NCBI GenBank assembly: GCA_964023275.1
Contig: OZ029916.1
Span: forward strand, 14,314,607 to 14,378,606
Direction: 5' to 3'
DNA: 64,000 nt
Source of the DNA: Norana najaformis
Taxonomy: Eukaryota > Annelida > Clitellata > Crassiclitellata > Hormogastridae
This document shows positions 1 to 9,345 of this stretch, one piece after another. The notes beneath the pieces were generated by a model. It saw only the letters and a program-made list of their open reading frames with translations, did not search any database and was not told where the DNA came from. Position 1 is the first letter of the stretch. The number at the start of each line of letters is the position of its first letter. The position numbers were made by a program, and so were the translations under genes.

Positions 1-19
1 TAAATACAAACATTCTGAG

Positions 20-334
20 CACAAAGATGATTCATTTAGCATCAAACTCACAAACGTTTCGGTAACATTACGAAAACGTTTGTAAACAATCGGTTAGGTT
101 ACAAAAGTTTCTGTGACGTTGAAGAAACGTTTGTATGAAATTTTTGTTCATGTTATAGGCAATTTTTTACATGCAGACTGACCCCGCCTTATACAAAGGG
201 AACACAGTAACGCCTAAATAAAGCATTTTTACGCAAAGATGATTTATTTAACTATTAACTTACAAAAGTTCCGGTAGCGTTGTGCAAACGTTTTTAAACA
301 ATCAGTTAGGCTAGGAAAGTTTGTGTGACGTTTG
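20..334. repeat. Diverged direct repeat pair rich in AAACGTTT motifs
   Basis: Two related blocks (about 20-122 and 231-334) share the order: AAAGATGATT, a run ending ACAAA(C/A)GTT, GGTA(A/G)C, AAACGTTT, AAACAATC(G/A)GTTAG, then a GTGACGTT end. They are about 211 bp apart and clearly diverged. No coding signal. Possibly old satellite units or arms of a mobile element; the motif style resembles the block at 1655-1990. Confidence 0.6.
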
Positions 335-340
335 TACCAG

Positions 341-925
341 GTGTTTCTACCGGTTGAATGCCCCTTTCATGCAATGACGATTTCTTAAACGACCAACAAA
401 CAGATATTTTGCTTGCAGGTGACATTTTGTGGCTGTATAACCGTCTTTTGCATATTTTTGTGGGTTTGAGTTTATTATTACCATATTTGCGTTTAGTCAA
501 TTCTCTAATGCAGATTTTTGTAGGCATATATACGCATAAAGCCGCTTTCGTCTAAAACATCCGATGTGAAGATTGAAAGCCAATTAAAAGATCGAAGTTT
601 GCCTCTAAGTGGAATCGAGATCACAGTTAAGATGCAAAATGAAAAACTCGTCAGTTTTGTACTCAGTCGGAATCATTTAATCAGATTAGACTTTTCGCAG
701 ACTTTTCGACCCGTCAGACTGTGCAGAACTTGGAATAAGTCCGCTTATTAACTTTGAAGAACATTAAATTCTCTGAATGCTTCCTTGTCATTTATTTGGG
801 TCCATTTAAGAGGTCTAACAATGAACATGGACAAATACCCCATGTAGCTGCACAACTACAAAAGGTTCATAACAAAGACTTCTAAATCTGAACATATTAA
901 GCCAATATTAGATTCATTTCATGGG
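341..925. other. No gene recognised
   Basis: Only short open frames without recognisable motifs occur here. AT-rich sequence leads into a LINE remnant. Confidence 0.5.
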
Positions 926-929
926 CATG

Positions 930-1300
930 CACACTGAGCAGAGAATTCATTTCAAAATATGTCTGTTACTAACGAGTTACTACATTCAGATCAGCCGACC
1001 TAGCTACGCTTCATGCTCACCCCTCGTACTAAAAGATATGGCACTCGATCAATGGACGCTATGACTCGTTCTTTGCCCCGTACCTGAACAGTATTGGGCT
1101 CTCGTGCCTTCTGGGTAGCTGGGCCAAAACTTTGGAATTCACTGCCCAGTTCAGTTCATTCTCTCAATTCTTTGATGCCTGGTCTAGAGTAAAGACTCCA
1201 GAGTAAAGATGTCAGGTCTAGAGTAAGGACTCATCTCTTTCAGCTTGCTTATCCACCGTAGCCTGGCTCCCAGTTTCTTTGACCTATCGCAATTCGACCT
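930..1300 (+). pseudogene. LINE (CR1/L2-like) reverse transcriptase C-terminal remnant
   Basis: The plus strand reads as the characteristic end of a CR1/L2-like LINE polyprotein. A segment resembling RIHFKICLL is followed by a frame-shifted middle part and then GPKLWNSLPSSVHSLNSL near 1110-1170. That is the WNSLP motif that closes many such ORF2 proteins. Further on, SRVRTHLFQLAY-type coding resumes near 1222-1255 in another frame. A short local duplication (GGTCTAGAGTAA at about 1180 and 1215) interrupts the frame. Dead 5'-truncated copy. Confidence 0.7.
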
Positions 1301-1650
1301 GTCTTCTCCAACGGATTATGATCTTTGATTGCGATTTCACTTGAAGTTACAATCAACTGTTATCTTGGATAATATGATAACGGCTCTAAAGAAGTCTAGA
1401 TTACTTTAGGTTTAAAATAGCATTCTGCAAAAAACGTTGTTCTTGAATTATTTTAACTTATAATAATGTTGTGCGATGCTGGAACTTTTGATATCAACGT
1501 TATAATACCTTAAAATAATACCAAAACAACCTGTTTGTCAAACGGTACAGTAATGCTGTTTTCACATTTTACAACGCTTATATTTAAACGATTTGTCTAC
1601 CTAAAAGAACTGATAAATAATAAACCCTGCACACAAATGCTAGATCGACA
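1300..1650. other. No gene recognised
   Basis: AT-rich sequence after the LINE remnant. Nothing recognisable is seen. Confidence 0.4.
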
Positions 1651-1654
1651 ACTG

Positions 1655-1990
1655 CGCTAACATTATAAGTAACGCCAGAAGAACCTTACATCATCGTTGC
1701 TGTAACGTTCCTTTAACATTCGTGTAAACGTTATCTCACTGTAATAAAAACTGATAAGAAACGCTTAATCGAAGTTCAACACAAAAGTTAGGTCAACCAT
1801 TTAGCGAAAGTTAAAATTACGCCGGAACAACGATTCATTGTCGTTATCGTAACGCTTTTAGACGTTGGCATGTAATCATTTGTCAACATTAAAAATTGAT
1901 AAAATGAGCGTTTCATGGAAACGTTAGATCAGTGTCCGCAACCATATTTCATCGTTTCGTTAACGTTTGCGGCATTAACATGTGTTGCCT
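1655..1990. repeat. Diverged tandem repeat, about 150-bp units
   Basis: At least two units can be aligned by eye, starting near 1669 (GTAACGCCAGAAGAAC) and 1818 (ATTACGCCGGAACAAC). Each contains TCATTGTCGTT/TCATCGTTGCT, GTAACG, AAAACTGATAA or AAAATTGATAA, and a closing AACGCTT/GAGCGTTT. A third partial unit follows to about 1975. The block lies just downstream of the stop codon of the minus-strand ORF that follows it. Confidence 0.5.
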
Positions 1991-2233
1991 GTGCTACATA
2001 TGTCGTCTGCTACCGCAAATCTCAGATTCCACTGGACAACAAATTTTTACAAAAGTCATGTTACTGAAATGAAATTAGTCAGTTCTTATCAATTTGTATG
2101 TGCTGAACACGAATATGACAGTGAAAATGCCGAATTGGCTCTAGTTTTTTTGTAATCTGAAATGAAGTAATTTTATATCGCACAATGCATGCCAATAGTG
2201 ATACACTTACAGTTAATATTTGTAAAAACCAGG

Positions 2234-3931
2234 TCATAGACTAGTTCTTAGATTTTTTGCCTGTCTCTTGTACAGCTGTTCGGGAGCATCTCTGCGGAGT
2301 GTCCAGCAGTAGTCAGCCAACATTGTAGTGGACCATTTTCCCTGGTACCTTTGCTCCATTGTTGCGATATCTTGATGAAAACGTTCGCCATGTTCGTCAC
2401 TAACCATACCACAGTTGTCAGGGAAGAAATCCAGATGGGAATGAAGGAAATGCATCTTCAGAGACATATTGCAGCGAAATTTCTGGTACTGCTTGAGCAT
2501 GTCTTCTACTAGTTCCTTGTAGTTTTCTGCCCTAACATTCCCCAGAAAGTCTGTAGACACTAGACGAAAAGCATTCCATGCTTGTTTCGCATCACCCTCC
2601 AGCAAGTTGCTGAAGCGGTCATCTTTGAAGAGTTCTCTAATCTGAGGACCCACAAAAACTCCCTCTTTAATCTTTGCTTCGCTGAGTCGAGGGAATTTTT
2701 CATGCAGGTATCGGAAAGCTGGCGAAGTGCGGTCCATGGCTTTCACGAAGTTCTTCACCAAACCTAGTTTGATGTGAAGGGGTGGTAGTAGGATTTTGTG
2801 AGCCTCGACCAGAGCTGGGTGCTGGATATTCTTCTGTCCAACTGCCATGTTTTGTCTGGGAGTCCATTCCTTCCGCACGTAGTGCAACTCTCTTGCTCGG
2901 CTATCCCACTCACACAAGAAACACATATATTTTGTATATCCTTGCTGCAGTCCCATTAAAATGGCAACTACCTTCAAATCACCACACAGGTGCCATTTGT
3001 ACCTGTTATAGTCAATGGAATGCAGTAGCTGTTTTAGGTTATCGTATGTCTCTTTCATGTGGACAGCATGCGCTAATGGAATAGATGGAAGACGGTTTCC
3101 ATTGTGCAAAAGCACAGCCTTAAGACTCAGTGTTGAAGAGTCTACAAAGAGTCTCCATTCTTGTGGGTCATGAGTGATCTGTAAGGTATTCATGAGGTCG
3201 TCAATATTGGAACAGAATACCAGATTACCTTCCTTCATAAAGAAAGGTTCCAACTGCTGATGGCGCTTTCTATATGAAGTAATTGTGACATCTTCTTCTA
3301 GAAGATTCCATTGTTGGAGTCTTGATCCTAGCAATTCTGCCTTGTTTTTGGATAAGTCCAAATCACGAACAAGGTCATTTAGTTCTTCCTGTGTTATTCT
3401 GTGTGGGGTTGATGATGCACCACAGTGAAAATCGGGATCACTGCACGCTGACGGACCAGGAGAAGAACATGTCGGCTCACCCTTGTCCTCATCAGATGAA
3501 TCAAGGAAAATATATTCTGCTGGAGGTTCTGGAATAGGAAGTCCATCACCATGTGGAACTGGTCTCAATGCTGACGGAATGTTTGGGTAGACTATTGTCG
3601 ACTTCTTTTGCTTCGTTATTCCACCGGAAAGAGGAGGAACCAAGCAGAAGTAACAGTCATCTACGTGGTTGCTTTGCTCTCTCCACACCATGGGAACTGC
3701 AAACGGCATTGATGGTCTTTTGCCATTCAACCACTGTGAAAGCTGTGTTGTACATGTAGCACAGCATATACGCGGGGCCCATGGCTTGTCTTGGTCACCA
3801 ACCTTGCATTCGAAGTAAGCATGATATGCCTTCTTGACTTGATAAGTGATACTTTTCTTCTGGTTGGCAAATGTCACTTTCCCACAAATGTAACAAAAGT
3901 TGTCCACAGTATTTACGCACTTCCGAGGCAT
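2234..3931 (-). CDS. Intact 565-residue intron-free ORF of a multicopy, mobile-element-like invertebrate family
   Basis: An uninterrupted 565-codon frame, by far the longest in the window. The N-terminus carries cysteine pairs suited to zinc binding (C5, C13-x2-C16, then CCATC near residues 56-60, then CYFC near 93). An acidic, Ser/Pro-rich linker covers about residues 135-175. The C-terminal two thirds are well structured and include FLCEWDSRARE (about 347) and SDEHGERFHQDI (about 511). From memory, proteins of this build occur as many near-identical intronless copies in Hydra, arthropods and other invertebrates. They are usually annotated as uncharacterised and behave like a mobile element or a domesticated derivative. 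The biochemical activity is unknown to me and I do not assign one. There is no frameshift or internal stop, and a plausible promoter lies 115-200 bp upstream, so this copy may be young or under selection. No terminal inverted repeats were found by eye. Confidence 0.75.
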   Translation of the reverse strand: MPRKCVNTVDNFCYICGKVTFANQKKSITYQVKKAYHAYFECKVGDQDKPWAPRICCATCTTQLSQWLNGKRPSMPFAVPMVWREQSNHVDDCYFCLVPPLSGGITKQKKSTIVYPNIPSALRPVPHGDGLPIPEPPAEYIFLDSSDEDKGEPTCSSPGPSACSDPDFHCGASSTPHRITQEELNDLVRDLDLSKNKAELLGSRLQQWNLLEEDVTITSYRKRHQQLEPFFMKEGNLVFCSNIDDLMNTLQITHDPQEWRLFVDSSTLSLKAVLLHNGNRLPSIPLAHAVHMKETYDNLKQLLHSIDYNRYKWHLCGDLKVVAILMGLQQGYTKYMCFLCEWDSRARELHYVRKEWTPRQNMAVGQKNIQHPALVEAHKILLPPLHIKLGLVKNFVKAMDRTSPAFRYLHEKFPRLSEAKIKEGVFVGPQIRELFKDDRFSNLLEGDAKQAWNAFRLVSTDFLGNVRAENYKELVEDMLKQYQKFRCNMSLKMHFLHSHLDFFPDNCGMVSDEHGERFHQDIATMEQRYQGKWSTTMLADYCWTLRRDAPEQLYKRQAKNLRTSL

Positions 3932-4046
3932 TACTGTTCTGTATTGTATCTAAATGGATAAAGTAATAATAGTTTTATAAAACAGTAACTTAAACTGTCT
4001 CGCACAAAGTCTGTAATATTGTAAATGCTCAACCGTTCCGACTCGC

Positions 4047-4127
4047 TTTATATAGTACACTGCTGACGTCATCTTACGTCAGCAGCCGACTGGCTGTAGT
4101 TTTACATTGCATCAGAAAATGACGTAA
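4047..4127 (-). promoter_or_regulatory. Candidate core promoter: TATA box plus CRE palindrome
   Basis: On the minus strand, TATATAAA (plus positions 4047-4054) lies about 115 bp upstream of the ATG at 3931. Just upstream is a consensus CRE, TGACGTCA (4064-4071). It belongs to a perfect 9-bp inverted repeat, CTGCTGACG (4060-4068) and CGTCAGCAG (4077-4085), that carries a second TACGTCA half. A further ATF/CREB-like TGACGTAA sits at 4120-4127. Order and spacing fit a TATA promoter firing toward the 565-codon ORF with a start site near 4020. Function is inferred. Confidence 0.55.
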
Positions 4128-4304
4128 TCAACTGTGCATGATGTGTCCATGATGGGATTATGCAATCAGGTGGAATATTACATCATTCTAGACTTATTTA
4201 GGATATTGTCGCAGTCCTACTGCATAAATTTACATGGTGAAACATAAAAAATGAACTACAGGTATATGAAATATTTTCAAAACGAGAGCCAATAAAAAAA
4301 TTTT

Positions 4305-4712
4305 ATGGTTATATTCGTGTTCAGCACACCAAGATGCTACACATTAGGGCCTTTTCCAGTCAGTAACGATTTCTATGTTGACCAGTGTTCTTTGATGCAA
4401 GACGCATTCTTTCTGATGATTCGAAAGTCGGATTACTGGAAATATAATATGAGCACACTTTGTTTAATCCATAGATGGGCGAAGGGAGATTCTTTAAATT
4501 TGCAAAAGTTACAAATACCCGAAAGATTATTTGACTATGCGAAGAAATTCAATCACAACAGTTCAAATACAACTTTATTACTGATAGGTGCAATTATCAA
4601 AAAAGTAATTTGTATAGTAATAGTATCTAGGAAACAAACTGTATCAGCTATTGGTATAACAATTTACGACCGTCAACTTCTCGCCGTCGCAAGGGTCACT
4701 GGTCCTCAATAG
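4305..4712 (+). CDS. Uncertain 135-codon open frame
   Basis: An open frame of 135 codons in AT-rich sequence between two better-supported genes. It has one hydrophobic stretch (TLLLIGAIIKKVICIVIV, about residues 88-105) and no family motif. Composition is that of translated AT-rich DNA, so it may be chance. Confidence 0.15.
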   Translation: MVIFVFSTPRCYTLGPFPVSNDFYVDQCSLMQDAFFLMIRKSDYWKYNMSTLCLIHRWAKGDSLNLQKLQIPERLFDYAKKFNHNSSNTTLLLIGAIIKKVICIVIVSRKQTVSAIGITIYDRQLLAVARVTGPQ

Positions 4713-4776
4713 CCCGCCTCCCGCGGTGGTTCAGAACCCACGCTCTAGTAACTACTTGTGTTGCAAGGACTTTTGA

Positions 4777-4783
4777 TATATAA
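4777..4783 (+). promoter_or_regulatory. TATA box candidate
   Basis: TATATAA lies 67 bp upstream of the ATG at 4850, which would place transcription start near 4810 and give a short 5' leader. It supports the ATG at 4850 as a real first coding exon. Confidence 0.4.
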
Positions 4784-4849
4784 CTGTAGTTATGTAGGAA
4801 CAAATTTTAGAACTTAAGGCGACAAGACCGTGACAGCTGCCGAGACAAA

Positions 4850-4901
4850 ATGGCTTTCTGGATGGTTCTGGTTACTGCTTTCATCGGAGGCATAATAACA
4901 G
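4850..4901 (+). CDS. First coding exon with signal peptide, secreted-type product
   Basis: The ATG opens a hydrophobic leader, MAFWMVLVTAFIGGIIT, ending at ACAG|GTGCCT, a good splice donor in phase 1. A TATA box sits upstream. Joined to the exon at 6099, whose acceptor is also phase 1, the leader continues into TQALPQALTNLQPPQ. Two readings are possible. It may be a complete 38-residue secreted peptide ending at the TAG at 6161, or the 5' end of a longer secreted protein through a donor at 6154 or 6158. The metallopeptidase whose later exons start at 11048 lacks its 5' end and lies downstream on the same strand, so these exons could belong to it. That link is inference. Confidence 0.45.
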
Positions 4902-5134
4902 GTGCCTATTTACTGATACATGTACTTCTGACTGTTTTGTGGTATTAAGAATTTGTCCTCTATAAAGTTGAATATCAATGCCATTATATTGGCAAATAAG
5001 CTGTGCATAGTTTGTGGTTCGTCCTTTTGTTTTTGTGTCAGCGAAAAACTAGTTTGTCGGTTCGACCATATGGCGTGACAGTGTATACAGACTTTGGCGT
5101 CCGTCTGATGCGTTAACATTCGTCTCGCACCATG

Positions 5135-6095
5135 TACATATTCACATGATCAGATCTTAATATTCTCATAGGAAATGTGATTTTTTTGTTGACTGTACAT
5201 ATTCACGTGTTCAGATCCTAATATTATTATAGGAAATGTGATTTCTTGTTGGCTCTACATATTCAAATGATCAGATCCTAATATTATTATAGGAAATGTG
5301 ATTTCTTGTTGACTGTACATATTCACGTGTTCAGATCCTAATATTATTATAGGAAATGTGATTTCTTGTTGACTGTACATATTCACGTGTTCAGATCCTA
5401 ATATTATTATAGGAAATGTGATTTCTTGTTGGCTCTACATATTCAAATGATCAGATCCTAATATTATTATAGGAAATGTGATTTCTTGCTGACTGTACAT
5501 ATTCACGTGTTCAGATCCTAATATTATTATAGGAAATGTGATTTCTTGTTGACTGTACATATTCACGTGTTCAGATCCTAATATTATTATAGGAAATGTG
5601 ATTTCTTGTTGGCTCTACATATTCAAATGATCAGATCCTAATATTATTATAGGAAATGTGATTTCTTGTTGACTGTACATATTCACGTGTTCAGATCCTA
5701 ATATTATTATAGGAAATGTGATTTTTTGTTGGCTCTACATATTCATATGATCAGTTCCTAATATTATTATAGGAAATGTGATTTCTTGTTGGCTCTACAT
5801 ATTCATAAGATTAGATCCTAATATTATTATAGGAAATGTGATTTCTTGTTGGCTCTACATATTCATATGATCAGTTCCTAATATTATTATAGGAAATGTG
5901 ATTTCTTGTTGGCTCTACATATTCATAAGATTAGATCCTAATATTATTATAGGAAATGTGATTTCTTGTTGGCTCTACATATTCGTATGATCAGTTCCTA
6001 ATATTATTATAGGAAATGTGATTTCTTGTTGGCTCTATATATTCATAAGATTAGATTCTAATATTATTATAGGAAATGTGATTTCTTGTTGACTG
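5135..6095. repeat. 60-bp satellite, about 16 units, with higher-order (ABA)3(CD)3 organisation
   Basis: The period is exactly 60 bp. All units share the core TCCTAATATTATTATAGGA followed by AATGTGATTTCTTGTTG. Variants differ mainly in the segment after TACATATTC: A has ACGTGTTCAGATC, B has AAATGATCAGATC, C has ATATGATCAGTTC, D has ATAAGATTAGATC. After a diverged first unit the order is A B A, A B A, A B A, then C D, C D, C D (last pair slightly diverged). This gives a 180-bp trimer repeated three times, then a 120-bp dimer repeated three times. The whole array is inside the intron between the exons at 4850 and 6099. Confidence 0.9.
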
Positions 6096-6098
6096 TAG

Positions 6099-6163
6099 GA
6101 ACTCAGGCGCTGCCACAAGCATTAACCAACCTTCAGCCGCCACAGGACGCTGTGTTAGTATAG
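6099..6163 (+). CDS. Second exon of the small secreted-type gene
   Basis: The acceptor is GACTGTAG at 6091-6098, directly at the end of the last satellite unit. The phase (GA completing the G left by exon 1) gives TQALPQALTNLQPPQDAVLV and then TAG at 6161-6163. Alternatively the exon ends at GT 6154 (GTTAGT, phase 2) or GT 6158 (phase 0) and splices onward. Proline- and glutamine-rich with no recognised domain. The matching phases across a satellite-filled intron are the main support. Confidence 0.4.
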
Positions 6164-7840
6164 TTAAGAGGTTTCCATATTGAATATTCATTAGGTATAT
6201 TAGACTTAGATGCTGCATTTTCAGAATTTACAACTGTATTGGCCTAAACTAAACTTCCAAACTGAATTGCTGTGTAAGAAAACTTGCTCATGATGCTCAA
6301 TTATTAAGTAGGCAAGGTCTTCACACGAACTAAATGTTTGTCTTAGCAAATGCAATTTTGGTTGCTTGGATAGAATTCTAGGCTACATGCTGAATTTCAC
6401 AGTACTCAAACAGAGCACTTGTAAATTTTACATTATTTTATCTAGTTTTTTGCAAACTTTTGCTTAAATATTGATCGGCGAGGTCTAGCGTTAACAGGTC
6501 GAACGGTATCGACAACAGACTGCTGGCAATAGGAGTTACGCTGTAGCTTACATATCTATATTAAAAATTCGAGCAGATGCAGCCGGTGAGCAGCAGAAAG
6601 AACCGAGGAGCCTGGTTCACAAACCTGCGAGCCACCGGCTGCAGTGCTTGAAAAATTTCGTGTTTCAAGAGTTTTTCAACATATCAAGTCTTTGCTATCA
6701 TGTAGGTTAGTAATTTTTAGAAGTTTTTATCTGTAATTTAATGTTTGTGCTTAGTCACAAAAGCACAGCAGCTGTGACCCTGAGTTGAACCCACGATATA
6801 TGTCGGTTGGACTGTTTACGCCAAAAACCAGTAATGTGCTTTCCCTGGTTCGTTTCACATACTTGTTGCGTTATTAACATATGTACATACATATGGACAT
6901 GCATCTAAACTTGTGGCACTTCCTCCACTCTCAAGAGGGAATGGTTGGTAGTTGGTCAGACACCTGAACGAGAGGAGAGAGAAACTGTAGAGGATAAAAT
7001 GTAGAATGCAAATGTATTTGCCTTTTATCCTTCGCAGTCTTCTCTTGTTCAGCTGTTAGACCATCCACCAAACATTCCCCTCTTGAGAATGGAGGATAGA
7101 GGGTCATAGTTTTAAAAGTGTTTTGTATTTATGCTTATAAAAACTGCTCTTCTGCTCCTTATTGATATGCTTCTGCCCAGTTTTAACCTAGGCAACTCCA
7201 GTCTAAAACCGTCGAACTGGAAGCAGGAAATGAGGAACTGAGATCAGAATGGGGCACGACATTTGGAAGAAGGGGAGGGATGAGAAAGAATTGTGATTTG
7301 CTGGGAGTAGAGGAAAGAAAGAAAGAAAGGGTAACCTGAGAGTAGTCGAATGGGGCCCCAAATACTTTAGACAAGTTCACGTCCATAAGCATGAGAGTTT
7401 GAAACGGCATTCGAAATCGGCGATAATTTTATTTCGATAATTTTCAGCCGCGTAGCAGAGTGCCAGATTTAAAGCAAAGAAGGAGGCAGTGCAAGTGGCA
7501 TTCAATATTTTATACGGATTGTCTTTTGCCTAGTCTTCTACCGAAGCCTCCGACAGATGTCGTCCGTCCTCGAGAGGAATTCAAATACCTGTGGCTGGCA
7601 TCCGATGGCAGCATTTACACTACCCCGGCAACTGGGAGGCTGGAAGTAGCAGCCACTCTAGCCATCACCGAAAACGAACACCAAGTGGTATAACATCAAA
7701 ACTCATCTAATCGGTGTAAAAAGGTTTAGATAGGCCTACGTAGTGGCGCCACAGATGAATAAAATATAGACCTAATAATTAGTTATTGATTGACCAGCAG
7801 ACGTAAGATTTCAATTCCCTAAGATGTCAAGATTTGAAGT
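6164..7840. other. Non-coding stretch, no gene recognised
   Basis: Contains an 11-bp perfect inverted repeat (TGCAGCCGGTG at 6578-6588, CACCGGCTGCA at 6633-6643). A short dispersed motif at 6472 (TTGATCGGCGAGGTCTAGCG) recurs at about 8719. An open frame at 7460-7693 (77 codons, ending in LEVAATLAITENEHQVV) has protein-like composition but no recognised family or clear splice sites. If this is intron or intergenic space before the metallopeptidase, its missing 5' exon(s) may hide here. Confidence 0.4.
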
Positions 7841-8013
7841 TCATTAATGAATATCGGTTCATGAATTTCAACAAAGATGATTTATCAAATTTCATTATTA
7901 TTTGTAATAACGACAGATTAATATAATTCCACGCAGAAGGCGTCTTTGTTTTGATTCGTACTTAACAGGCAATATAGAGATAACCTCCTAAGAAACTGTA
8001 AAGAAAATTTTCT

Positions 8014-8310
8014 ATCGACGTCAACGGCCTTTGATGCCGCAAGATTTCGTTAAGCTGTTGAAATCCATCCAATCCAAATAACCCACGCCCACCGAATTTG
8101 TAAATTGACTACACACAATAATCTACATGGATTAAATGTTGTAAGGTACGGTCGACGTCAACGGCTCTAGCATCCATGTTGCCAGAAGTTGTTAACAATC
8201 TACACGCAGTGTCCTTAAGAAGGATTTATTTCAGAACACAGGTAGGGTAAGGTCGATGTCAACGGTTCTGGTAGCCATGAAATGTCGTTAAACACATGAT
8301 CATGCTACAA
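8014..8310 (+). repeat. SINE-like repeats with the GTCAACGGCnTTTGATGCC motif
   Basis: The motif GACGTCAACGG(C/T) followed by TTTGATGCC or its diverged form and then (A/T)GTCGTTAA is present three times (about 8017, 8153 and 8253). It recurs near 24535 with GATGCCATAAGATGTCGTTA. This recurrence and the ending shape look like the 3' part of a dispersed SINE. Family assignment is not possible by eye. Confidence 0.45.
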
Positions 8311-9010
8311 CAATATCTCCGTAGCTGAAGTTGCAAGTGTAGCCTTTCTATAAGCCTGTAATTATGCTGCTGAAATGACGCCAATCATCTTCGATATGAC
8401 GCATGGAGTCGTTAGATGAACGGTGTATAACATACATAGAATGTAGTTGAAACACTGCATTTCGAGGATTTTTACAACCACGGTAACAAGAAAACTGCAA
8501 TATTCACGTAATATCATCCGCTGTTGCATGAACTTGGACAATATTATCTAGGCTTTGATAAATACTTCTGCAATATTTGAGGTAACAAGATGACGAAGTT
8601 TAGGCGAGCGAACCCAAAGATTTTCACTTTGCCCCATGCCTGGGTGGGTTGTAACACACTGTTATTTGTCAGTATTGTTGCGTAAACTCAACGTTGTCAT
8701 TCTAAGCATTGTGTACCTGTTGATCAGCGAGGTCTAGCGCTAATGCTAATGCTGTAGGTGCTGCAAGTAAAACAGTGATTCCATAGACCTGCCTTCATAG
8801 GCCTACTACAGAAATGTGAAAGGTAAAAATTTTTAAAATGCGGACCGAAATTTCTCTGCCCAGACTGGCCCTTCACCGCGAACTCGGCCTGACCCGAGCC
8901 GGCTCGACTCGCGGATCATAGTCTAGTACTTATCGATCACTGCAGACGAGTCATCAAAGAACAATGTGACATTTGCTTTGTTGAAACTAATTGCCCTCCC
9001 TAAGCCGATT
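8311..9010. other. No gene recognised
   Basis: Nothing recognisable except the recurring TTGATCAGCGAGGTCTAGCG motif at about 8719, shared with 6472, which suggests another dispersed repeat. Confidence 0.4.
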
Positions 9011-9012
9011 GC

Positions 9013-9345
9013 TTAAGAGGTTCTCATGCTTAGCTGTGAATGCCTCTTTAAAAACAATGCAAACCAATTAGCGCCCATCGTTTCAAATTCAGACCAACTT
9101 TCTGGTAAAAGCCTATTCACTTGATCAGCAGCAGCGAATCTGTATGCAAGCTTGCGAACCTCCTTCGATAACATTAGGCCACAAAACAGTTTCACAGGTT
9201 TGTCTGTGTAATCTGCTAACTGATTATCTTGTTCATCCGAGAAGAACACCTGATGGTTTCTCACATTACCTACATGAATGCTGTCACCTCTTTTCGGGTC
9301 GTCAGCCGAATTCAACTCGATTGCATGCTTCGTGTACTTTTGCAT
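9013..9345 (-). pseudogene. pogo-like (CENP-B HTH) transposase fragment
   Basis: The minus-strand frame contains VFFSDEQDNQLADYTDK, then MLSKEVRKLAYRFAA, PESW and ALFLKRHSQLSMRT. This matches the CENP-B-type DNA-binding domain of pogo/Tigger-like and Jerky-like transposases (pattern F-x-EE-x-x-L-x-x-Y ... V-R-x-LAY-x-A ... P-x-SW ... W-x-x-FLKRH-x-x-LS-x-R). It stops right after this domain and no DDE catalytic part follows, so this is a truncated relic. The upstream part of the open frame (9346-9501) is a GGGA-rich microsatellite and is not coding. Confidence 0.65.

Noticed and set aside
2582-3759. Several plus-strand open frames.
   Set aside because: Antisense shadows of the 565-codon minus-strand ORF.
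5135-6095. CRISPR-like regular repeats of 60 bp.
   Set aside because: There are no unique spacers; units are head-to-tail satellite copies in an animal genome.
5135-6095. TAATATTAT in an inverted-repeat loop, reminiscent of rolling-circle replication origins of small circular viruses.
   Set aside because: The AT core is one base off the usual nonanucleotide, no replication gene is near, and AT-rich satellites give this by chance.
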